Both the position numbers and the translations under genes were made by a program. The notes under the pieces were generated by a model. The model was not told the DNA's origin. It saw only the letters and a program-made list of their open reading frames with translations, and searched no databases. This document shows, one piece after another, positions 35,779-43,497 of a stretch of 64,000 bases of DNA. Position 1 is the stretch's first letter, and each line of letters starts with the position of its first letter. The DNA comes from an uncultured Aquimarina sp. (GTDB lineage: Bacteria; Bacteroidota; Bacteroidia; Flavobacteriales; Flavobacteriaceae), in assembly GCA_947502885.1 (NCBI GenBank), contig CANNBP010000001.1:1-64000 (forward strand). Direction: 5' to 3'.

Positions 35779-36465
35779 TTAATTACAAATCAAACCATAA
35801 TTATGGTTTACAAATTGGTGAAAAGAATTCTTTTTTAAAACAATTCTTTTCTTGTCATAATCCAATAACAATTTATATTTTAATTCTTGTATAATATTAT
35901 TGATAGATACTCTAGATGATCTTAAATATCCAGCAAGCTCTTCTTGATTCAAAGGAGAATTGATAATAACATCTTTGGTTTTTGGGCATATATACCCATA
36001 GGTTTCCTGAAACTCTAATAAAACTTGAATTAATCTTGTTTGTACAGATTTATGATGTATTACTCGTATTCTTTTTTCGAGAAGTTGGTATTTTTCGATC
36101 CATAAGTTATAGAGATCCTGATTTAGATCAGGGTACTGTTTTATCACAGAATAAGTATCTGTTAGATCATACATATATAGTATAGCTTTAGATTCAACAG
36201 ATACAAGATTATAATCGTAAAATGCCTTTTTAGAAGTTTCATCTTCAATAAAAGTTTGCCCTTTATTTAATAAGAATAAAATAGTGTACCCACCATCTTG
36301 ATTTATACTATACGCTTTTAATGTACCTTCTACCACATAGATAATTTTGTTTTTAGTGTAAATGCTACTGCAAATGGTTTCATTTTGGCTATAACATTGT
36401 TTTTTGTACAACCCTAGGCTCTTCATGTGGTTTAATAACCTCAGGTTTGTAAATTGTGTTTCCAT
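35779..36465 (-). CDS. Crp/Fnr-family transcriptional regulator (right flank)
   Basis: A 228-residue regulator with an N-terminal sensor barrel (IIYVVEGTLKAYSINQDGGYTILFLLNKGQTF) and a C-terminal winged helix (SPLNQEELAGYLRSSRVSINNIIQEL ... KRIVLKK). Its DNA-binding part parallels the regulator at 29854-30522 nearly position by position, so the two arose by duplication and may share a recognition site. The sensor parts differ much more, suggesting different signals. It is convergent with the adenylation island and diverges from dnaX. Confidence 0.85.
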   Translation of the reverse strand: METQFTNLRLLNHMKSLGLYKKQCYSQNETICSSIYTKNKIIYVVEGTLKAYSINQDGGYTILFLLNKGQTFIEDETSKKAFYDYNLVSVESKAILYMYDLTDTYSVIKQYPDLNQDLYNLWIEKYQLLEKRIRVIHHKSVQTRLIQVLLEFQETYGYICPKTKDVIINSPLNQEELAGYLRSSRVSINNIIQELKYKLLLDYDKKRIVLKKNSFHQFVNHNYGLICN

Positions 36466-36787
36466 AATTTAATTTTAGATAAGAAAGTTTGTGTTAAATT
36501 CAGATTGTGTGTGATTTATATTTTAAAGGAAATATTTTTAGAAAAGAAATCCCCTAATATTATAGAACGTTTATGTGTAGTAATTACCCCCATTGTATAA
36601 TTGATTTTTTTATTTTTAATCAGCTAGTATACTAAGTGTTAAGAGGTATTATGTAAATGGATACATTAAGTTTTTAGTAATCATTTTGAAGTTGGTTATA
36701 GGTAAATAAAGAAGACTTGTTAATAACTCGACATAAAAATTAAAAGCAAAAATTTAATATTTGTGAGCAATTTTTAACTTTGTGACG
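36466..36787. other. Intergenic region between divergent Crp and dnaX genes
   Basis: This 322-bp spacer is AT-rich. Apart from the dnaX -7 box at 36775 I see no ORF, RNA gene or strong hairpin. Confidence 0.5.
36775..36782 (+). promoter_or_regulatory. Promoter -7 box at dnaX
   Basis: TAACTTTG matches TAnnTTTG and ends 5 bp before the ATG at 36788. If used, the dnaX mRNA would be nearly leaderless. No TTG is at the -33 distance. Confidence 0.4.
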
Positions 36788-38605
36788 ATGGAACACTTTA
36801 TAGTATCAGCGCGTAAATACCGCCCCCAAACATTTAAAGATGTGGTGGGACAACAGTCTATTACCAATACGCTGCTTAATGCTATAGAGAATAATCATTT
36901 GGCTCAAGCCTTGTTATTTACAGGACCTCGTGGTGTAGGAAAAACATCATGTGCACGAATTCTTGCAAAAACGATTAATCAAGAAGGTTCAGAAGATCCA
37001 GATGAGGATTTCGCGTTCAATATTTTTGAGTTAGATGCCGCTTCTAATAACTCTGTAGATGATATCAGGAGTTTAATTGATCAGGTTAGAATCCCACCTC
37101 AAGTAGGTAAATACAAAGTATATATCATTGATGAGGTTCATATGTTATCACAAGCTGCGTTTAATGCATTTCTTAAAACATTAGAAGAACCTCCTAAACA
37201 TGCTATTTTTATACTGGCCACAACAGAAAAGCATAAAATAATTCCAACGATATTATCACGTTGCCAGATATTTGATTTTAAAAGAATTACTGTTACAGAT
37301 GCTAAGAATCATTTGATGCAGGTTGCGCAACAAGAAGGTATTACAGCAGATGAAGATGCGTTGCAAATTATTGCTCAAAAAGCGGATGGTGCAATGCGAG
37401 ATGCATTATCTATATTTGATAGGGTTGTAAGTTTTAGTGGAAAAAACCTTACTCGTAAGGCTGTAACCGAAAACTTGAATGTTTTAGACTATGAAACTTA
37501 TTTTAAAGTAACTGATTTGTTACTACAAAATAATATTCCTCAAGTATTAATAGAATATAACGAAATCCTTGCTCAAGGGTTTGATGGGCATCATTTTATT
37601 TCGGGACTTGCATCTCACTTTAGAGATATATTGGTTTGTAAAAATCCTGCTACAATACCACTTTTAGAAGTAGGGGAACAAACTAAAACCAAATATCAAG
37701 AGCAATCTCAAAAATCACCTAACGAATTTTTAATTCAAGGAATAACACTAGCAAACGATTGTGATTTGAAATATAAGACCAGTAGAAATCAAAGACTACT
37801 CGTCGAATTATGCTTAATGCAACTTGCCTCTATCCTTACGGATGGAGAAAAAAAAAATGACAAGCCATACATAATTCCTCCTTCTTTTTTTAGACAAAAA
37901 GGAATTGAACCGATAAAGGTTGATCAAAACGCTAAGGAGCAAAATCCAAAAGAAATTAATACAGTATCGGCTGTTGACGATCATCAGAGAACTCAACAAA
38001 CAAATGAGAATATAGAGGTAGCTAATCCGACTCAAACTCAAAGTGTAAAAGAAACAACATCCAATTCTAACTCAGAATCACCAAGTACTAATAATGAAGA
38101 ATCTGCTAAGTTAGAAGAGAAAAAAACGGTCTTGGTTAAGAGAGATAGAAGGGCTTCGGGTTTATCGTTGAGTAGTATTAAAAAGAAAAAAGAGCACGAG
38201 GAGAATAAAGAAGAAAAAGTAGTTGATCCTAAAAACCTACCTCAAGAAAAATTTACTGAAGCTCAGATGCAGGCCGGTTGGATAGAGTATGGAAAAATGC
38301 AAGATAAAAAGGGAGAACGTATTGTAGGCTCAATGTTTGCTATGAATACTCCTAAGCTTAAAGGAACAACAATTTGTCTGGAATTACCAAATGAATCTAT
38401 GAAAATAGACCTTCAAGCGGCTCAATCTGGATTACTACAATATTTGTTTAAAAAATTACAAAATTATAGTATAGATGTTGATATAACGGTAAATGAAGAA
38501 GCGTCAAAAAAATATGCATTTACTCCTCAGGATAAATATGAAAAATTAAAAGAAAAAAATCCACTTATTGATAAGTTGCGATCTTCATTTGATTTGGATA
38601 TATAA
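36788..38605 (+). CDS. dnaX: DNA polymerase III subunit gamma/tau
   Basis: A clamp-loader AAA+ ATPase of 605 residues. The AAA+ core (about 1-225) shows the YRPQTFKDVVGQQ lead-in, Walker A GPRGVGKTSCARIL, Walker B YIIDEVHML, and sensor-1/arginine-finger sequence LATTEKHKIIPTILSRCQIFDF. The four-Cys zinc module normally between Walker A and IDAASN is absent: the stretch reads NQEGSEDPDEDFAFNIFELDAASNN with no Cys. Domain III (collar) follows, then a low-complexity Asn/Ser/Glu linker (about 390-500) and a C-terminal tau-like domain. The in-frame GTG at 36782 adds two residues; ATG 36788 was chosen. Confidence 0.95.
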   Translation: MEHFIVSARKYRPQTFKDVVGQQSITNTLLNAIENNHLAQALLFTGPRGVGKTSCARILAKTINQEGSEDPDEDFAFNIFELDAASNNSVDDIRSLIDQVRIPPQVGKYKVYIIDEVHMLSQAAFNAFLKTLEEPPKHAIFILATTEKHKIIPTILSRCQIFDFKRITVTDAKNHLMQVAQQEGITADEDALQIIAQKADGAMRDALSIFDRVVSFSGKNLTRKAVTENLNVLDYETYFKVTDLLLQNNIPQVLIEYNEILAQGFDGHHFISGLASHFRDILVCKNPATIPLLEVGEQTKTKYQEQSQKSPNEFLIQGITLANDCDLKYKTSRNQRLLVELCLMQLASILTDGEKKNDKPYIIPPSFFRQKGIEPIKVDQNAKEQNPKEINTVSAVDDHQRTQQTNENIEVANPTQTQSVKETTSNSNSESPSTNNEESAKLEEKKTVLVKRDRRASGLSLSSIKKKKEHEENKEEKVVDPKNLPQEKFTEAQMQAGWIEYGKMQDKKGERIVGSMFAMNTPKLKGTTICLELPNESMKIDLQAAQSGLLQYLFKKLQNYSIDVDITVNEEASKKYAFTPQDKYEKLKEKNPLIDKLRSSFDLDI

Positions 38606-38627
38606 CTTTCAAAACAAACGCGATTCT

Positions 38628-38635
38628 TATCTTTG
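38628..38635 (+). promoter_or_regulatory. Promoter -7 box before the miaE-like gene
   Basis: TATCTTTG matches TAnnTTTG, 21 bp before the start codon; no -33 TTG seen at the expected spacing. Confidence 0.4.
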
Positions 38636-38656
38636 TTTAAAATATAATAGATACTA

Positions 38657-39238
38657 ATGTTAGGATTAAAACTTCCGACAGATCCAAGGTGGGTAAATAT
38701 TGTCGAAAAAAATATAGAAGAAATTCTTACGGATCATGCATACTGTGAACAAAAAGCAACTTCTACGGCAATTTCGCTAATAGTTAGTTTTCCTGAGTAT
38801 ACAGAATTGGTTCAAGAAATGACTAAGCTTGTTAAAGAAGAGATTAGTCATTTTAAAATGGTCCATGATAAAATCATAGAAAGAGGTTGGGTTTTGGGCC
38901 GTGATCGAAAAGATAATTATGTAATACAATTAGTTACTTTTTTTCCAAAAGGCGGAAGTCGAACTACACAGCTAGTACATCGATTGTTATATGCAGCGTT
39001 AATAGAGGCAAGAAGTTGTGAGCGTTTTAAATTACTATCAGAAGAACTAGAAGATCAGGAACTGGCAGATTTTTATAGAAGTTTAATGGTTAGCGAAGCT
39101 AATCATTATACCATGTTTTTAAATTTTGCACGCCAATATGGTGATAGGAATGAAGTCGATCAGAAATGGCAGGAATTATTGGTTTATGAGGCAAAAATCA
39201 TGAAATCACTTAGTAAAGATGGTACCATTCATGGATAA
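38657..39238 (+). CDS. miaE: tRNA-(ms2io6A)-hydroxylase (MiaE-like)
   Basis: A 193-residue ferritin-like di-iron protein. Metal ligands appear in order in DHAYCEQKATSTAISLIV, KEEISHFKMVHDKI (Glu-x-x-His), EARSCERFKLLSEEL and SEANHYTMFLNFARQYG (Glu-x-x-His). MiaE hydroxylates the isopentenyl group of a modified adenosine at tRNA position 37. The N-terminus LGLKLPTDPRWV is typical of the family. The lipoprotein ORF behind it opens within its last codons. Confidence 0.9.
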   Translation: MLGLKLPTDPRWVNIVEKNIEEILTDHAYCEQKATSTAISLIVSFPEYTELVQEMTKLVKEEISHFKMVHDKIIERGWVLGRDRKDNYVIQLVTFFPKGGSRTTQLVHRLLYAALIEARSCERFKLLSEELEDQELADFYRSLMVSEANHYTMFLNFARQYGDRNEVDQKWQELLVYEAKIMKSLSKDGTIHG

Positions 39239-39260
39239 TTTCAAATACAATAATAAAATT

Positions 39261-39803
39261 ATGTTTAGGGGTTTTGTTGTATGTTTTTTATTAGTTTTAG
39301 TGGTTTGCAGTTGTAAACGTAATACCGAAACAGAAGAAAAACCGAAAAATAAGAAGGTTTCTAATCCCATACATGTTTTATCAGAACAAGGTAAGGAGTG
39401 GAATATATTTGGAGCAAAAATTATTGGTAAGATAATGAGTGAACAAACCAATGGAGAATATTCTGTAATTCTTACAGAAACCCCTCCTGATGGCGGTCCT
39501 CCAATGCATGTTCATACTCATGAAGATGAATTGTTTTATGTTTTAAAAGGAAACTATATGTTTCATTATGGCGAAAAAACAATTGAAGCAAAAGAAGGTG
39601 ATTTTATCCGTTTACCAAAAGGAGTGCCTCATAGGTTTGTGAATAAAGATTCTATTACAGGTATTACTATGAATACAATTACACCTGGCGGTTTTGAAAA
39701 TTTTTTTGTTGAAATATCAGAGTTATCCAAAAAAGATAATTTATCAAAACCTAAGATCGATTCAATTGCAACTAAATACGGAATTACTTTTTTAAAGAAG
39801 TAA
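39261..39803 (+). CDS. Cupin-domain lipoprotein
   Basis: From ATG 39261 the 180-residue product starts MFRGFVVCFLLVLVVCSC, a lipoprotein signal with Cys at about residue 18. Further in-frame ATGs (39219, 39231) overlap the end of the MiaE gene and add a non-hydrophobic extension. The cupin barrel includes GGPPMHVHTHEDELFYVLKGNY and GDFIRLPKGVPHRFVNKD, with the His/Glu metal ligands of the family. The enzyme activity is not predictable from this; quercetinase-like or dioxygenase-like cupins are possible. Confidence 0.8.
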   Translation: MFRGFVVCFLLVLVVCSCKRNTETEEKPKNKKVSNPIHVLSEQGKEWNIFGAKIIGKIMSEQTNGEYSVILTETPPDGGPPMHVHTHEDELFYVLKGNYMFHYGEKTIEAKEGDFIRLPKGVPHRFVNKDSITGITMNTITPGGFENFFVEISELSKKDNLSKPKIDSIATKYGITFLKK

Positions 39804-39897
39804 ATAAATCGTTTATATGACACTCAATAAAGGTTTGTAAAATCTGCAGACTATAATTTCCCGTTTTTTATATTGCTAAAACTACTCTTATTTGTGT

Positions 39898-39947
39898 TTT
39901 ATACATCTAAAATTACATTTTATACACTCAGAATAGCCATTTATACA
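39898..39947 (+). promoter_or_regulatory. Three direct repeats TTTATACA at exact 21-bp phasing
   Basis: TTTATACA occurs at 39898-39905, 39919-39926 and 39940-39947: three copies with start-to-start spacing of exactly 21 bp (two helical turns). They sit just upstream of the -7 box at 39978 of the M28 peptidase gene, in the place of an activator site. The spacing resembles that of LytTR-type regulators (short direct repeats two turns apart), but no regulator is identified here. Confidence 0.6.
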
Positions 39948-39977
39948 AACATGAGGTCTATCTAAGGTCGTTTAAAA

Positions 39978-39985
39978 TATATTTG
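39978..39985 (+). promoter_or_regulatory. Promoter -7 box of the M28 peptidase gene
   Basis: TATATTTG matches TAnnTTTG 35 bp before the ATG. No TTG occurs at -33, which fits dependence on an activator binding the direct repeats upstream. Confidence 0.5.
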
Positions 39986-40019
39986 CCCTCAAATTTTTTA
40001 ACCCTTAGATTAATAAAAC

Positions 40020-41576
40020 ATGAAAAGAAAAATTATTTCGTTATTAGCCGTTATTGTATTACTATCTCAAGGTTGTCAAAATGATGATCCGACCCGAGAG
40101 ACGTTACCCCCTATAGAAAAGATAGAGATATCAAGTAAAGGAAGGTTTGATAATCCTATTCAGTATGATAATGCATCTGATGCTTTTACGGCACTTAGAC
40201 AAAGCTATAATAGCTTAAAAACCGAAACCAGAAACATCAATAGAAAATTCGCTGGAATTGTTATTACTAATAATAGTAATACGGATTTAAATCTTAAAGA
40301 TAGAATTAGAAGTGGTGTATTGGTTTCTCCTTTTGATAAAGAAGATGGTTTTGAAGTTAGTGTTGCGAGAGGAAAAAGTATTGGCCTATTGGCGGCAGAG
40401 ATCAAAGATGCTCAGGATATAAATGGAGTTTGGTCTTATCAAATAGAAGATACTGATAAGTATTATAATATAGCAGCAGATTTATCTGATGTTGCTAATA
40501 TAAAACTAAAAGCAGAAATTTCACAAGAATCTCTTTTAACAGAACCATCGACTGTTGCAACCACAGGCGAATTTATACATAGTAATGAAGGCGCAAACGC
40601 AATTGTTAATATAACCGATGAGATTAATTATAATACGGTTCAATTTACAATTGATAAGAATTTTCTAACAACTACAAGTCAGTCTGTAAAAGATATTGTT
40701 AGTTACTTGGCCAGTGATGAGTTAAAAGGAAGGTTTATAGCAACACAAGGGTATGAAAAAGCTGGAAAATATGTAGAAAACGCATTCAAAAAATATGGTG
40801 TTGCTCCCTTTTTTGAGAGCTATAGAGATGAGTTTTCTGCAGAGCGTAATGTTCGTTTTGATATTTACAATTGGGGTACAGAAACTTTTAATGTAGTTGG
40901 TTATTTAGAAGGAACAGATCCTACTCTTGCCAATGAATATGTGGTTATTGGTGCACATCTGGATACCGCATATACTTATCCTAACGATTTTAAAGATGGG
41001 GATGAAGTTATTAATGGAGCAAATGATAATGGAACTGGTGTTTCTGCTGTACTATCTTTGGCAAAATATCTGGCTGGATCAAAAAATAATAAGCGTAGTG
41101 TAATATTTGCACTTTTTGGAGCAGAAGAAGTGGGGATACAAGGATCTAAACATTTAGCAAAAAAATTAAAGGAGCAAGGACTTAATTTGTATGCGATGTT
41201 AAATTTTGAAATGATAGGAGTACCTTTAATTGACCAGACTTTTTCTGCATATATTACGGGATATAATACCTCTAATTTGGGAGCAAAAATCAATGAATAT
41301 TCTGGAATGAGCAATCTGGTTGGTCTACACCCAAGGGCACAGCAATTTGATTTGTTTCAGAGAAGTGATAACTATTCTTTTTATACAGAATTTAATGTGC
41401 CTTCTCAAACCGTATCCTCTTTTATTTTTGATAATTATGCACATTACCATAAAGTGGGGGATGAAACTTCTGAGCAAGATTTTGATTTTATAGCAAAGTT
41501 GATTAATGATCTTACTCCGGCAGTGGTCAAAATATTGAATACTCCAACAAAAGAAATAATATTAAGTGCAAATTGA
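40020..41576 (+). CDS. M28-family zinc peptidase lipoprotein
   Basis: A 518-residue exported enzyme with signal peptide and lipobox LLSQGC (Cys about residue 19). An N-terminal beta-rich region (about 30-215) precedes the M28 aminopeptidase domain. Zinc ligands are visible in YVVIGAHLDTAYTYP (His, Asp), GANDNGTGVSAVL (Asp), FALFGAEEVGIQGSKHLA (catalytic Glu-Glu) and, at the end, DNYAHYHKVGDE (His). It should be anchored to a membrane by the lipid. An N-terminal lipoprotein plus M28 layout is common in Flavobacteriaceae secreted proteases. It is flanked by a possible activator site and a terminator. Confidence 0.9.
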   Translation: MKRKIISLLAVIVLLSQGCQNDDPTRETLPPIEKIEISSKGRFDNPIQYDNASDAFTALRQSYNSLKTETRNINRKFAGIVITNNSNTDLNLKDRIRSGVLVSPFDKEDGFEVSVARGKSIGLLAAEIKDAQDINGVWSYQIEDTDKYYNIAADLSDVANIKLKAEISQESLLTEPSTVATTGEFIHSNEGANAIVNITDEINYNTVQFTIDKNFLTTTSQSVKDIVSYLASDELKGRFIATQGYEKAGKYVENAFKKYGVAPFFESYRDEFSAERNVRFDIYNWGTETFNVVGYLEGTDPTLANEYVVIGAHLDTAYTYPNDFKDGDEVINGANDNGTGVSAVLSLAKYLAGSKNNKRSVIFALFGAEEVGIQGSKHLAKKLKEQGLNLYAMLNFEMIGVPLIDQTFSAYITGYNTSNLGAKINEYSGMSNLVGLHPRAQQFDLFQRSDNYSFYTEFNVPSQTVSSFIFDNYAHYHKVGDETSEQDFDFIAKLINDLTPAVVKILNTPTKEIILSAN

Positions 41577-41601
41577 TAATTAGAAAAAGTAAACTTTTTT
41601 A

Positions 41602-41645
41602 ACAAAACACCTTCTGTTTATCCAAAAAAACAAAAGGTGTTTTGT
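41602..41645. terminator. Bidirectional terminator between convergent genes
   Basis: ACAAAACACCTT (41602-41613) pairs perfectly with AAGGTGTTTTGT (41634-41645), loop 20 nt, between the M28 peptidase stop and the minus-strand metallo-hydrolase stop. Confidence 0.7.
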
Positions 41646-41662
41646 AATAACGATTTTATATA

Positions 41663-42460
41663 CTAATCTAATTCTGGATACCAATCTAATTGTACAACTT
41701 GTATAGTAGAGTCTTTAGAAACTATTTGTTTAAACTTATCAACGTCACTTAATCCATTCGTACCTCGATAATGATAAGGGTATACTTGTTTTGGTTTGAA
41801 TTCTAATACCGCATCTGCAGCACTTTCTACAGTCATTGTGTATGGTAAGTTCATACAAACGAATGCGATGTCAATAGCTTCTAAGGATCTCATTTCGGGA
41901 ATATCTTCTGTATCTCCAGAAAAGTAAACACGTGTAGTTCCTAAGGTAAGGATATAACCATTACCTCTTCCTTTATCATGAAATTTCAAAGCTTCTTCTC
42001 GTAAATTGTACATTGGGACAGCTTCTATTGATATACCTTGTACTTCTTTAATATCACCATTGTTAATTATTACTAATTGATCAGTATAAGATGCAGGTAA
42101 TTTTTCTGCTACTGCTTGGGGAACCACAATATTAGCTTTTGACATACTAAGACTATCCAAAGTATCAATATCCAAATGATCTCCATGGATATCTGTAATG
42201 AGTATAAGATTTGCTGGTTTTTTATCTTTGAAAAATTTACTACCTCCTGCTGGATCAATGTATATAGTTTTTTCTTTATACTCTAGGATAGCAGAAGCAT
42301 GAGAAACAGGGTATATAGAAATATCATTATTTAGTTTTTGAACTAATTTTTCTGAAGGTGCAGAGATTTTTTCATTATCTAAAGTTGATTTTTCTTTTTG
42401 TTGAGGTTTACAATTTATTAAAGAAAGGCATAAGAAAGTAACATAAATCAGAGACTTCAT
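41663..42460 (-). CDS. Metallo-beta-lactamase-fold hydrolase lipoprotein
   Basis: This 265-residue product has a lipoprotein signal (LCLSLINCKP, Cys about residue 17). The MBL-fold part shows YPVSHASAILEYKEKTIYIDP, the zinc motif ITDIHGDHLDIDTLD, FSGDTEDIPEMRSLEAIDIAF and YPYHYRG. This is the UlaG/YtnP-like subgroup that often hydrolyses lactones or phosphoesters; the substrate is not evident. The TSUP gene is upstream on the same strand, 70 bp away. Confidence 0.85.
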   Translation of the reverse strand: MKSLIYVTFLCLSLINCKPQQKEKSTLDNEKISAPSEKLVQKLNNDISIYPVSHASAILEYKEKTIYIDPAGGSKFFKDKKPANLILITDIHGDHLDIDTLDSLSMSKANIVVPQAVAEKLPASYTDQLVIINNGDIKEVQGISIEAVPMYNLREEALKFHDKGRGNGYILTLGTTRVYFSGDTEDIPEMRSLEAIDIAFVCMNLPYTMTVESAADAVLEFKPKQVYPYHYRGTNGLSDVDKFKQIVSKDSTIQVVQLDWYPELD

Positions 42461-42530
42461 GATGTGATGGTTTTACGATTTTTTAGTTATAAAAGATAAG
42501 GATATTCCTTGAAATACTTAAGTAAAAATA

Positions 42531-43292
42531 CTAATTGTCTACCCAAAGTTTAATTGCCATGGCAATTACCATAATTACTAAAAATACTTTAACTAAACCA
42601 TCTCCCTTTTTTACAGACCACCTGCTTGCAATCCATCCACCAGAAGCATTACCAATTGCCAAAATAATACCGTATATATAATCTATTTGTTGATTATAGG
42701 CAAAAACGGCAATTGCCGCAATGGTATAAATAAAAACAACTAAAACCTTAACAGCATTAGATGAAACAAGATTTAAACCGTTTATAGATGTTAGCGCTAA
42801 TAAAATAAATATACCAACACCAGCCTGAATAAACCCTCCGTAAATTCCAATAAAAAAGAAAGCTAAAAATGATAACCAAAAATTTTTTCCTGTAGTTCTT
42901 TCGATTAAATCACTAGTAGCATTTTTTGGTTTAAAAACCATAATCGCTACTACAAAAAGCATCACAAGAGCTAGAATTTTATTAAACAAGTCTCCTTTGA
43001 TTTCTAACGCAATTTTTGCTCCGATAATTGATCCTAAAAGAGCAGATATTCCGAGATAAACTCCAAATCTACTAGGTTTAATACCTTTACTTTTAAAACC
43101 TGCCACAGACGTAAAGCACTGTATAAGTATACCAATACGATTTGTACCATTGGCTACCGTAGGCGGAAGCCCCATAAAAATAAGCATAGGCAAAGTTAGA
43201 AGGGAACCACCGCCAGCAAGAGTATTGATAATACCGGCTACAAATCCGATAATCGCTAAAATTAATAAAAGAATAGTTTCGTTTATTTCCAT
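42531..43292 (-). CDS. TSUP (TauE/SafE) family membrane permease
   Basis: A 253-residue protein with about eight membrane helices. The duplicated TSUP motifs are present: FVAGIINTLAGGGSLLTLPMLI with PPTVANGTNRIG in the first half, and GGFIQAGVGIFILLALTSINGL followed by SSNAVKVLVV in the second half. Family members export or import sulfite, taurine-derived or other organosulfur anions. It has its own promoter box and precedes the metallo-hydrolase gene; a functional link is possible but not shown. Confidence 0.9.
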   Translation of the reverse strand: MEINETILLLILAIIGFVAGIINTLAGGGSLLTLPMLIFMGLPPTVANGTNRIGILIQCFTSVAGFKSKGIKPSRFGVYLGISALLGSIIGAKIALEIKGDLFNKILALVMLFVVAIMVFKPKNATSDLIERTTGKNFWLSFLAFFFIGIYGGFIQAGVGIFILLALTSINGLNLVSSNAVKVLVVFIYTIAAIAVFAYNQQIDYIYGIILAIGNASGGWIASRWSVKKGDGLVKVFLVIMVIAMAIKLWVDN

Positions 43293-43300
43293 TTACAGAT

Positions 43301-43330
43301 CAAAAATAAACAATTGATTAAAATGAACAA
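43301..43330 (-). promoter_or_regulatory. Promoter of the TSUP gene
   Basis: On the minus strand TTG (43328-43330), a 19-bp spacer and TATTTTTG (43301-43308) match the Bacteroidota consensus. The ATG at 43292 lies 8 bp after the -7 box, so the transcript would be almost leaderless. Confidence 0.55.
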
Positions 43331-43497
43331 TTCTTTTGGTATAACTTGGTAAACTATTGTAGATTTACATAATCAATTAAAATAAAAACGTCGTTAAAGC
43401 ACTACACAAAATAATTCCGTTTCTTCAAACAGTTAAAAATAAAGAGTATAATATAAGTATTTTTAAAGCTGATAGTATTGCAGGTATCACTGTTGGA

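Noticed and set aside
40976..41314. 112-codon minus-strand ORF inside the M28 peptidase gene
   Set aside because: It overlaps the catalytic zinc motifs of the M28 gene in another frame; no independent start signal or motif.
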